Shown in pieces: positions 21,913 through 32,746 of a stretch of 64,000 nt of DNA. Each line of letters starts with the position of its first letter. Position 1 is the stretch's first letter. Below the pieces are notes generated by a model, which saw only the letters and a program-made list of their open reading frames with translations, was not told the DNA's origin and searched no databases. The position numbers and the translations under genes were made by a program. Source of the stretch: Pezicula radicicola (Eukaryota; Ascomycota; Leotiomycetes; Helotiales; Dermateaceae); contig PDUO01000011.1 in NCBI GenBank assembly GCA_003008705.1, forward strand, positions 921,956 to 985,955, in the 5' to 3' direction.

Positions 21913-22383
21913 ATGATCACCCACATCGTTAGTATCGCTCGAAAGTATTGCCTTTGGAATGGGAAGACGATAGGACACTATATGGATCTAGCAACCGGGT
22001 TCGAGAAGGAATTCATAAAGAAGTCTAGCGGGGATACCAGAAAGGTTCTTATTATGGCAGCCGTTTTGCTCTTCGCACCGAGTTTTTGGGGAACACTCTA
22101 CTTTGCGTTCTCTTTTTCAAAGGAACCAATCACGACGCTTGATTCACCGCCCTGGGTGCCAAATGGCTGGCGAGCTGGAATGGCCGTAATCCTGGTACTT
22201 TCTACAACTGGATTTTACAGAGGAATGACATTGTGCTGGAGGATGGAAATCTATGGGAAGGTGTTGAGGGATGATTTGAAGAGATATAGGGAGGAAATGG
22301 GCGATGAGGCGGAACAGAAGAGAGGTGGGGAACGGTGGATGGCACAGATAAGAACGGAGATATCAAGGCAGGAGATGGAATAG
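21913..22383 (+). CDS. Small membrane protein, hypothetical; possibly 5'-disrupted
   Basis: Starting at the ATG at 21913 it encodes 156 residues with two clear membrane segments (about 47-66, LIMAAVLLFAPSFWGTLYFA, and 90-107) and a charged C-terminus. I do not recognise the family. In the same frame, an upstream ATG at 21772 reads 30 codons, including a hydrophobic segment (IIGIVGCYIFLVGAF), before a TAG at 21862-21864; the frame then continues without break into this protein. The sequence before the TAG (ATTTTGCTAG) could also be a 3' splice site, but I find no good donor for it. So this is either a short protein from 21913 or a gene with one nonsense change. It lies downstream of the hydantoinase gene on the same strand. 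Confidence 0.5.
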   Translation: MITHIVSIARKYCLWNGKTIGHYMDLATGFEKEFIKKSSGDTRKVLIMAAVLLFAPSFWGTLYFAFSFSKEPITTLDSPPWVPNGWRAGMAVILVLSTTGFYRGMTLCWRMEIYGKVLRDDLKRYREEMGDEAEQKRGGERWMAQIRTEISRQEME

Positions 22384-22981
22384 GCGTATCAGACTTTCTT
22401 TTGGGGGGGGGATGGGGCGGGGCTACCATAGGTACTTATGGAATAGATTTCAGGAAAGCATATACCTGTACTTTCTTTTGTTCTGGAACTCTGCAATAGA
22501 AGAATTGACAGCAAATATACTCAACCTCGCTTAGAAACAGGATTGTGAAAGTTATGCACGGGTAGCATTATTCCGATGCTTGCAAGTTCTCCCATTTAGC
22601 CTCACAGGCGCTGGCCTTTTTGCGATGCTTATGATGATGCTGTACCATAGTTTGAACCAAGAGAGTTTGTTTGTGTCCAAGCATCTAAACTACAGTATAG
22701 AAAGATTCTCGGACTTCCCGCTCGCTACACCACCCAAGCAAGCCAAGTTTTGGTTTTGCGGGTCCTGCCGAAGGCCTAAGAACTTAAAGAAGTAAGCTCT
22801 TACAGCACTGTAACTAAGCACTGTGCGAAAGTAAGTTCTCCACTCCCCGCAAAAGAAGCATCTCAAGAACACCATCTTGGCCTCTCACTTGCGCGTTCTT
22901 GGCCTACAAACAACATCTTGCGCTTGCAGACCCTCAGAATGGCGGCTCAATTGGCTAATACCATCCAAGTAGCGCCTGAAC
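22384..22981. other. Intergenic region
   Basis: No gene is supported; it forms the promoter side of the MFS transporter. A G-run lies at about 22403-22410. Confidence 0.5.
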
Positions 22982-25293
22982 ATGGCTGCAGCTACTTCAA
23001 CAGCGACCACCGCCTCCCATGCTGAGAAGGAAGAGTCTTCCAAAACTGACGAGTCCGCGGGAACCCAAGGGCTCAATAGGAATTCTCAGAATCACAGCCA
23101 GAAGCCCCAGCCCTCAGATCTTGAGAAGGGAGAACTGGCTGCCTACGAAGGCCATGATGCGGATATTCCGTCGAACGAAGGTTATATCTTAGACGCCAGA
23201 GGCGAATTGAGACGTCAACAATCAATTGCTTTGCAGCAAGTGAGATCTGCCTCGCACAACAAGAAAGACGATGCTACCTCTATGCGAGGCAAAAGTCACG
23301 ACTTGGAGAAAAGCACTGCTGAAGCGTCTTCAGAAGAGCAAGACCAGGTTTGGTGGGACGGTCCGAATGACCCCCAAAACCCGATGAACTGGAGTCGATG
23401 GCGAAGAGTGTCTAACATTGCATTGATCTCCGGAGTATGCTTCGTCACACCTCTGGCATCTTCCACGTTCGCCCCGGGAGTTCCGTCTCTCATGCAAGAA
23501 TTTCACAGCACGAATTCCGAACTAGGAGCATTCGTAGTGTCTGTGTATGTTCTGGGATTCGCATTCGGCCCAATGGTTCTTGCTCCGCTGTCCGAAATAT
23601 ACGGCAGACTGCCTATATATCACGTCTGCAATGTTCTTTTCATTGTCTTCAACATTGCTTGTGCTGTAGCTACGAATCTGAATATGTTGATCGGCTTTCG
23701 GTTCATGGCAGGTATATTTGGGAGCGCGCCTTTGACAAATGGTGGAGGTTCTATAACAGATATTGTGAAACAAGAGAAGAGAGGCGTGGCGATGTCGTTC
23801 TTTGTAATAGGGTAAGTCCCCACTTTCAGTAAGTGGTTATGGTAACCAGTAGATGATGCTTTCTGCTGCTACGGGCGATTCATCTGGCTGTCAAAGTAAG
23901 CGTTAAAGGATCTACTAGGTAGAGTTGGATTGCTACAATGTTGGTGTGTTTGTGCTTCAATCTTAGACCAGCTGTAGATGAATGTTCCTCAGTAGTTGAG
24001 ACGTCGTCATTGTCGGTCATCTGTACCTCTATATTGTCTTGATTTTCTATCGTCGGCTCTCCCAAGTCTCTCCAGTTATTACCACCAGTCTGCTTTTGTT
24101 GCTAATATGGCCAAGTCCACTCGTCGGCCCAATAATTGGTGAGTCAGCAAATGTCCCTTTCATAATTAGTTCCAGGGTCACTAACACAAATTACAGGCCC
24201 GATTGCAGGAGGTTATCTGTCGGAAGCAGAGGGCTGGCGCTGGGTTTTCTGGGTGCTGAGTATCACAGCAGGTGTCTTCACTGTTCTATGCTTCATCTTC
24301 TTGAGAGAGACCTATGCTGTCATAATTCTTCAGAGAAAGACGTTACGCCTACAAAAGGAGACAGGTAATCTGAACCTTCGCTCTAAACTTGATGTGGGAC
24401 TCTCCCCCAGAGACTTCTTCTGGCGATCGATTGTACGTCCTGCAAAGATGCTAGTTCTTTCGCCCATCGTTCTTGCATTGAGCTTGTACGTTGGCGTGGT
24501 TTATGGGTATTTGTATCTTCTCTTCACAACCTTTACACTGGTCTTTGAACAGCAATATGGCTTCTCCCCAGGAAACGTGGGCCTCACGTACCTCGTAAGT
24601 TATACTCCAGAATCTCGGCGAATTGTATAGTGTTCTAGAGCTAATCTGCTTGTAGGGTCTGGGCATTGGCTCAATGACTGGTCTCTGTATATTTGCCTAC
24701 CTCTCCGATCGTCTACTGCACCGAAAGACTGCAACCGTGGATGCAGCCGCAGTCGCAGCTGGCAAACCTACGCAAGGCATGAAACCTGAATACCGTCTGC
24801 CGCCCATGATCCCCGGTGCCTGTCTGATTCCAGTAAGCAAGCCCACTAAACTTTACTAGACAAGTCTAACACTTTTAATTTTCAGGCTGGATTCTTCCTC
24901 TATGGATGGACGGCAAATTACCATGTCCATGTATGTTGTCTTCTATTGCCTAGGGTCTAAAAAGGAAATACTGACACCTTGAAGTGGATAGTCCCAATTA
25001 TATCCACAGCTCTCATCGGCATCGGTAATCTAGCAGTATTCATGTGCATCCAAATGTACCTGGTCGACGCCTATACCATCTATGCAGCAAGCGCATTGGC
25101 TGCCAACACCATCATCAGAAGTATCATGGGTGCAGTCCTTCCACTTGCAGGTGAGCAAATGTATAAAAAGCTTGGACTAGGATGGGGAAACAGTCTGCTG
25201 GCTTTTGTAGCAATGGCACTATTACCTGTTCCTTGGGTTCTATTGAAGTGGGGAGAACAGTTGAGGAAAAAGTTTGATATAGAGGGCATATGA
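22982..25293 (+). CDS. MFS multidrug-type transporter (DHA1 family)
   Basis: Six exons: 22982-23811, 24116-24138, 24197-24594, 24656-24832, 24886-24930 and 24985-25293, giving 593 residues. A long hydrophilic N-terminal tail (about 120 residues) precedes VWWDGPNDPQNPMNWSRWRR, a hallmark of fungal DHA1 drug:H+ antiporters. PLSEIYGRLPIY is motif A, and GPLVGPIIGPIAGG is the antiporter motif C. That motif is completed only by a 23-bp microexon (24116-24138) after an unusually long 304-bp intron. Twelve membrane helices are expected. The C-terminal part, FMCIQMYLVDAY and SALAANTIIRS, also fits. It is a plasma membrane exporter of drugs or metabolites by family; the substrate is unknown. The 3' end is convergent with the Ste6-like gene. 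Confidence 0.88.
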
Positions 25294-25605
25294 AAACGAT
25301 GTCCTGAGATGCTGGAGATTTGGGTAAGGTTTGTAATAATGAAGATACGATTAGTAACATACAGGTAACAGTACAGGTAAGGATGAGTAGATATTTGGCA
25401 TCACAACACAGCAGACCAAATATTCTTATATTTTAGCTCACTGTTTACAGCATATCCACATGTGATAATTCTGCGGAGCCCAAATAACCTTATTTTAGTT
25501 GTCCTAGTACGGACACGAAGTTCAAAATTGGTACATTCTCTTAACGCCAAATCTCCAAGTGCAATCAATTATATGTATGTTCAATCTATGTGCACATCTC
25601 AACCA
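25294..25605. other. Convergent intergenic region
   Basis: The 3' flanks of the MFS and ABC genes. No gene is seen. Confidence 0.5.
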
Positions 25606-28600
25606 TCAAATACTCTTCTGCCTGATCCAACTCTCCCTAGTCCTCCCCTCATGCGGCGATAAAGCCCTACTTAAAACGATCCTTGGACTTCTCTTTTCCC
25701 GCACTTTCCTTCCAATCAACTTAGCAAAAGGGCCACCCTTACGACTCAACTCTCCAAACCCGCCCTCCTCAACTAGTTTTCCACCTTCTAACATGACTAC
25801 TCGTTCTGCAATCCGCATCATCTCCACGCTATGCGTGATCATCACAACGGCAATTCCACCTTGACGTTTCAGTCGACGAATGGTATTCCTTATGATCTCT
25901 GCGGATTCTAAATCGAGGGCACTAGTCGCTTCGTCGAGAACTAGAAGCTTTGGACGTCGGATAAGCGCTCTTGCTATGGCGACTCGTTGCGCTTGACCCC
26001 CACTGAGTCCTTGACCACCTTCGCCGATGAGTGTGTCATAGCCTGACGGCAAGGATATGATGTACTCGTGGATCCCGGCTTCGGCAGCAGCGGTCATAAT
26101 GTTTTGGTAGCTGCTGAGGGATGAACCTTCTGGGAGGCCGTAGGTGATATTTTGGGCAATGGTTGCTGGAAAGAGGGTTGGATTTTGGGAGACGATGGAG
26201 ATCTGGTTGCGGAGATTTTTTATGTTGCATGAGAGGATAGAGAAGTAGTTGAAGGTTAGAGGAAGTGTTGGGCGATGTGGAGAGATGTCCGGTGGGTAGA
26301 GGCCGAGTAAAATAGAGGCGATAGTGGACTTCCCACTACCTGATGGCCCGACGATGGCGGTACAGGAGCCAGCGTCGAATGTGAGGGATATTTTGTCGAG
26401 AGTGCGGGTGTGAGGCCTATCTGGGTAGGTAAATGATAGAGAGTTGAGCTGGATTGGAAAGATGGATGCGAGACGTTGCGTTCCATAAACTTCGTGAGAT
26501 GCTCGGCGAGGCATGTTTGCGAGGTAGAGGATATGCGTAGCGGTTGCCCGTGAAGAGCTTATTTGAGGTATGAGGGTCAACAATGCCCCAGCATTGGAAA
26601 TACCAAACAGTAACAAGTTGACTACTTGGAAACAGTCAGATAAAGTTATACTGCCGTTGGTGACTATAACAGTTCCAGCGTAGAAGACGAGTGCTACGAT
26701 AAATAGGCTCACGGCGTCTGACAACCCATACAATAGCCCGGTGTATATGGCTCGTGAAATGCCAACTCGATATGTCTCATCTGTAGCTTTGGTATGCTTT
26801 TTCTTGAAGTAGTCTTCTAAAGTCAGAGCCCGCACAACTCTAATGTTAGAGAAGGTTTCAGTGAAGATATTTGTGGCACGCTCCGATGCCTTATTACATT
26901 TTGTCTCCCATTCGTTGCTCATCAGATGGAAGCCGCGTGTCACAGCATAGAAGACGGGTGAGCTGGCTAGCGCTACGAGTGTGAGTTTCCAAGATATCAT
27001 GAATGACCAAACGATCGAGATGCTTATCATCCACACCACAGTGAACGCAATTCCAGCAAAGCGACCGATGAGATTACGCATCTCCTCAGCATTTCGATCC
27101 AGACATTCATTTAGACGAGCTGGAGAGTTCTTCTCTTTTGTAAACCATGCCTTCGGCTGGCAAAGTATTCTTTTCAAGGCTTCAACCCTCAAAGAGTTAA
27201 CCCAAGCCTGCCCGCTGCGTTCCAAAGCATAATGAGTTGAGTAGGACGCTAAGGCATCAACCACAGCAATACCTAACATAGAGAGCGCCCACTTTCGAGC
27301 TTCCGCGGTTTGGTTTTCGGTGATGTAGAAGACGTTCAGAAGTTTAGCAAAGACATACGAGAATGCAGGTGTCGCAGCAGCCACAAGGAACGCTCCAACG
27401 AAGCCAAGGACGAGAATAACTCTCTCACTCAAGACAAGAGTTGGCCACACCGTGCCAAGAATCATTCGTAATGATGCAGGCTTCTTTGAAGATTGGTCTT
27501 TCGGCTGATTGTCTTTGGTTTTTGTCCTTACTAGCTCGAGACTCGTCGGCCTTCCAAAGTTTTCAGGTGCCGTCTCAATAGGGTGGAGTATCTGGCGCCT
27601 TGGTAATGTCTGGCTCTGGGCTGGTATGCTAACCCTTCTTTCATCGGGTGCAAGTTCTTCAATCGCCGCTGTATTTGAACCTTTACGTGAGAAGAACGAT
27701 GGCCGTCTGAAAACGGGGAATTTGTCTTCCTCGGGAATGACTGGACTCGACCAAATGTTGGTGGCACGTACATCATTCACGTGTAAGGAACCAACCCCTA
27801 GGGACATGCGCTTCTTATTTTGGATTGTTAACGCCTTGTCAAAAGGGCTCTCAGATTCGGCTCCTTGTATTCCAAAGAACTTAGAAAGATAGCCAGAGTT
27901 CGGTGTCGCATCGGGGTCTAAAGACGAAGTTGGTTCTTGATAAAAAGTTGGGTATGTCGGGGAGATAGGCGAAGTTGGCGAAGCCGGCTCAGACTTCCTT
28001 CTCGGATCAATATTGTGTGGTAATTCCTCAGCACAATTTGAATCATCTGAATCAGAATCGCTGTCGGAGAGCAGGAAAGACGCAAAAGTACCGTGAGCTT
28101 GCTCAGCGAGCTTCTTTCGGTACCCTTCTTGCACAACCATCCCAGATTCCAAGACGTAGACATAATCATCAACACTGATTTGCGTGATATCGTGCGTTAT
28201 GACGATAGTCGTCTTTCCTTGCCGCCATTTTTTGATCGCTTCCATTACTAGTTTCCTACTTGCATGATCAAGGGCACTTGTTCCTTCATCGAGAATCAGA
28301 ATTGGTGCATCTCTGAGTCGTCCTCTAGCGATAGAAACACGTTGCTGCTCCCCACCACTTAACGGCCTTGTGTTTGACCCGACTACAGTATCAACACCAT
28401 CGGGCAGTTCACTAAGTGTTTCTTCCAGATTCGCTGTCTCGCATGCAAGCATAACGCTCTCTCTCGGGACATTGTCGTGGTCTCGGTTCCCAAATGCAAC
28501 ATTCTTTAGTAATGTCTCGTTGAAGAGAACACTTTGCTGCTGGATTAAAGTGATGTTGTTTCGAAGCCACCCCAACTCCAAGGTTGGAAGTGGATGGCCG

Positions 28601-30097
28601 TCAATCAAAATCTCACCAGATGATGGTTCGTAATATTTCATAAGAAGATTTCCCAGCGTACTCTTTCCAGAACCACTTCTCCCCACAATGAAAGTTGTCT
28701 CACCTGCTGGGAAGAAGAAGGTTGAGTTGATAAGCGAGGCCTGATTCGGATTGGAAGGATAGTAAAAGGAGACCTGGGACTTGTCAGAGTTATCCGAGTG
28801 AGATGAGGGATTTAAATTGTACATTATTAACTTCTATATCACCATGACAGTACTTTGGCTGTATAGATCCAGCCATCTTGGTGATCTTCCGGCCCCTTTG
28901 CATTTGGAGGAGAATAGATTTCAATGTCTCTCCAGCAGACATGCCCTTGACCAAGACTAGCCATTGCGGAAGAACAGTCTCAATAGCCACCAAAGCATTG
29001 ATGGTTGCATAAAATGTTGTGAGGGTATGACCAGCGTCCATACCTTGCCTCACAAGCACAATGCCATACCAGAATCCCTGTACAAAGATACCGACCATTA
29101 CAAGCTTTATGACGCCAAACTGCAGGGCATTGCAGGTGGATTGCGTTAGGTAGTGTTCCGTAGCCTTCTTGATGGTGGAATAATACTGCCAGACTTCCTG
29201 GTCCTGGCCATTGTAGGCTTTGACGGTGTCAATTTCTGTGACTGCCGTATTCGCGTACTTTGAGGCTTGGGTAAGCTCTCGTTTCTGTGCTTCAATCGCT
29301 GGGCCAAGTTTCATGGATATGAGGAACAATACAATTCCTGCCACTGGTATCACAGCTATTATTGCCAAAGTCAACTTCCAGGAAAAGTAGAATGCTGTTC
29401 CGAGAGACGCCAGGGCGCCGATAGCATCTCCAAGGAGGAACCCGAGTGGCTGTGAGACAGCCAATTGTAGTTCCCTGATTTGCCTAAAATTTTGTGAGTT
29501 CGCAAAAAAAAAAGACAATAAATTTTGGTATGGAGGTCATTGTACTTACGTTTGTATACGAACCAACAATGAACCCATCCCATCCTTGCGCAGGTCATAC
29601 CACCCCATCTCCTTCTCTAGTAGGCCACTGAACATTTTCTGACGCACACTCTTGGCTTGAAGCTCTCCAAAGACCATCCACGCAGAAAGAAACATCCCTT
29701 CGATAAGCCATGTTGCCGCGCCTGTGCCTGTCAAAGCTGCACACCACTTTGAAATCCGATGCCGGGTTTCTGTTGCACTCAAAGAACCTGACCCATACTG
29801 TGTCAGGATAGAGAATATGTTTCCAAAGAAGATAGAAGCAACAGGTTTAAGGACTCCGCTGGCGACAGTCGTAGTCGCACAGTAAACAATCGCTGCTGCA
29901 TGCTTTCGAGTCGTAAAGAAGAGCAACGAGCGCCATGAAGCCTTCGGGTCGATGTCGGTGTCCTCGTTTGTAGATAGTGGCTCTCTGGAGGATTGTGGAG
30001 GAGTTCGCGGAAGTTGGAGCTCATCTGTGGACATCGGAATATAGAGGTCTCTCATATCCTCGAAGGTTGACGAGCCTTTGTTTGAAACAAGTTCCAT
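25606..30097 (-). CDS. STE6: Ste6-type ABC exporter (a-factor-like pheromone transporter)
   Basis: Exons on the minus strand are 29550-30097, 28823-29483 and 25606-28773, giving about 1458 residues. It is a full ABCB transporter with order TM-NBD-TM-NBD. The first NBD has Walker A GRSGSGKST near 434, signature PLSGGEQQRVSIARG near 541, Walker B ILILDEGTSALD near 560 and H-loop VITHD. A long Ser/Asp-rich linker follows. The second NBD has GPSGSGKST, QGLSGGQAQRVAIARA, LLVLDEATSALD and MITHS. Overall layout and the N-terminal half fit fungal Ste6, which exports farnesylated mating pheromone at the plasma membrane. The start is uncertain: the ATG at 30097 is the first in frame, but later ones exist at about residues 16 and 24. 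The last splice (49-bp intron 28774-28822) restores VNNVSFYYPSNP. Confidence 0.8.
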
Positions 30098-30767
30098 CAC
30101 TAAGGGATTGAGAAGTGCCACTATGGTTCTAGGAAGGCGACATGAAATTTTTGACGAAGATGGAAGAACATTTTCGAAAAACGCCTCCACAAGTATGTAT
30201 CAGCCGACTGACAATAGTAAAGAAAACAATGGTTTTTCCAGATGCGGTGGTTGTTTCCATTTTGTCTCTTAGTATTGTTCTACGTTAGCGAAGAATCCTC
30301 ATCAGCGCTTTCAAACCAATTGGATATTCACCTTTATTCTCAGTCAGGTTTTTACAAGCTGCGATAAAATACTAATCATTGTTTAATCGAGGGTTAAGAT
30401 AACATCAAGTCAAAATCGGTTTGTGCGAAGTCTGTATGTATCCACAAATAGAGATGCGTTTCTTTTTGTCAGGGACTTTTTTTGCACAGTGTGTTGACAA
30501 TAATTCGGAGCCAAGTTAAAAGCTTTACAACCTAACTATTGTACTCATATCAGCCAACTTCTCTCAAAGGAATAAATACTAGGGTCACTCTCAAGAGTAA
30601 CCGCCACGCTAATATCAAGTTTGGTTTGAGGAGCTCAAAAGAAGTTTACCACAAATAACGACTGTACTTCTTAGCAGATGGTGTGGACTTAGTGAGTGCA
30701 CTAGCGAGACAATTGCATAGATGTAACATGACAGAATTGGGTATATTGTGCAAAAAGATCTGAAAAT
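30098..30767. other. Ste6 promoter/leader and PBDC1 3' flank
   Basis: There is no protein gene beyond a 43-residue upstream ORF at 30129-30260 (separate entry). Otherwise it is AT-rich and featureless. Confidence 0.5.
30129..30260 (-). promoter_or_regulatory. Possible upstream ORF in the Ste6-like leader
   Basis: An ATG at 30260 opens 43 codons ending with TAG at 30129-30131, in a different frame and ending 31 bp before the proposed main ATG. If the transcript starts upstream, this could limit translation of the exporter. Transcript extent is unknown. Confidence 0.3.
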
Positions 30768-31393
30768 TCATGACTTGGCAGTCTCCTTTTGATTCGCTTC
30801 ATAAATCCAGTCGTTCAATCCCAAGCGGTTTCTATAATTGTGTCAGGAAAGTGCGACATGCAAGGGCAGGACTCCTACCGTGCAATCTCAATGGCATAGA
30901 ACTGCATACGAGGAACGAAGATCGTCTCATCCTTGCCGTATTCAAATTTGGGGTCCGTCCTAACCATGGTACCAAAGTTGTAGTCGTCAACCTTCTTCTC
31001 GTAAGCCATCATGAACTTGCGCCATCGTTCCTTGCCAGTTTTGCTCTTCATTTCATCCTCATTTATTGTTGCTGCTGGATCGAACTCGGGGAAGTCTGCC
31101 TTCAGATGCGCATAGATATCATCATCCATCTTCGTGAGTCTCAGCGCTGAGCCACGGACCTTCTCGAGGATAGACCAGTAAGTCGACATATGTTGAACAG
31201 CTAATGGCGGGGTCAGTGGCGGGGTAAACAGAGGATGGTTTTCGAAGAGCAAAGCACACCTTTGACGGCAAATTGTTTCTCAATCTATAGATCAATCAGC
31301 ACAATGTATCTCTCAACTAGTAAAATGAATGCTTACATCCTCGAAGTTGTCTGCCGTCTCGGGGTCAAAGTCGGCTGGGGCTTGTACAGACAT
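30768..31393 (-). CDS. PBDC1: PBDC1 / YPL225W-like small conserved protein
   Basis: Four exons on the minus strand: 31337-31393, 31260-31284, 30879-31200 and 30768-30831, giving 155 residues. The start is the ATG at 31393. The body, ADNFEDIEKQFAVKAVQHM and MMAYEKKVDDYNFGTMVRTD, is characteristic of the conserved eukaryotic PBDC1 family. Yeast YPL225W has recently been tied to eEF1A maturation; that is family knowledge. The last exon is easy to miss: without splicing at 30832-30878 the protein would stop at 135 residues, whereas splicing adds the family-like tail NRLGLNDWIYEANQ. Exon 2 is only 25 bp. It is cytosolic, with no signal or membrane segment. Confidence 0.88.
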
Positions 31394-32746
31394 GGTGAAG
31401 GTGACTTGGTGGAGGAGACTGTTTATGCAGAAAGAGGAAGAATGATTTTCCCAAGTCTAGTTGTACAGGTCAGTTCTTGATATCCTGTTTCTAGATCTGC
31501 CAGGGTTTGTTGGTGGGGGAAATAGCACAATTCAAATTAAGACGCCTCGAAATTTGGTCAAATCTTTTGTGACGCGGATCGCGGGGCCGCCTTCTTATGT
31601 CACGTGCTAGATAAATACCTCCCTTCAGGCATTAGTCATCATGTTTATACTGCTTCCACTTCTAACGACATCCTTCTCTCAATTTTCCCATCATGAACTC
31701 TCTAACAAGATAGGGACTTTGAACCACAGTCAAATGTAATGAGATGGTGCATCATCTCGGACTTTGATCAGCCTCTTCATCCTGCGTTTCGTAGCTTGGT
31801 TTATTTCCTTTTGATGACTGTTTTTCGAACTGCAGAATTCGACGATTCAAGTTCCGCCAATAGCTTGTGGAGTTTCGTTATGATAAGATAGTCACTGATT
31901 TGGATTCGAGCTTTGGAAGCGTGTGCTATGTCATGAGTATATTCTAGAACCTTATTAGAGAATTTGGAAGCAAGATTACCACCTATCTAGGACTTCAAAT
32001 GATGTCTTGATCAACTCCAATATTTGCGAGAGAAGCAGGCTGACTCAAACAGTTCTAGATTTTTAGATCCTGAATAACGGCGACAAACAAATTAGATCTT
32101 TACTCTCCATGGAGATGAACAGAAGTTCTAAATGTCTTTCGCAGTTGTCTCTTTGATGTTCACTTACCAAAGACTCTAAGTAGTACTTGTGTTAATTCTA
32201 AGTAGTTTAGAATATACAGCCATGTACTAGCTCAGGTCGTAGGTCGTAATTTGGACCCTTTACACCTTTCAATGGTCTCAGTAATCAAAACAGGAGGGAG
32301 GTGATAAGGGTATTCACATATCCTCTTGAGTTTCTAACAAGGGGTTTCACTTGTCGATAAGATGTCAAAAGAACTAAGTGACATTGGACACCAGGACCTG
32401 ATGGGAGTAGGTAGGTACCATTTCAATATTTCGGAAGCCTTGTCTTTTACTGTGTTTGGGAGAGATCTTTCATGTAGTCCAGGTAGACTGAGCCTTGTAC
32501 TGTACAGTATCTTAGTGACTATGAATTGTCTCTGGGATTTCTGAGTCTCTTGCGGCTAAGCTTTTGATAATTTGGTTAAGTTGGCAAGATTTAAGTGGAT
32601 CTGAGTTACTGAAAGTCCTAAAGTGCCTTTGGCGCGTGGTTATTTGTGACCATCGCGAGGTTGCGCCTTGCACCTTCCAATTCAACAAGGCTATGCGCTA
32701 AATAAATCCCACTTCACATCTGCCCAAGCTCACTTATCCTCACAAG
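31394..32746. other. Intergenic region, 1.35 kb
   Basis: No gene is supported; a 60-codon ATG frame at 32362-32544 has no motif or context. A palindrome TACTGTACAGTA occurs near 32498-32509. The region is AT-rich. Confidence 0.55.

Noticed and set aside
32362..32544. 60-codon ATG frame
   Set aside because: No motif, poor context and no supporting splice sites.
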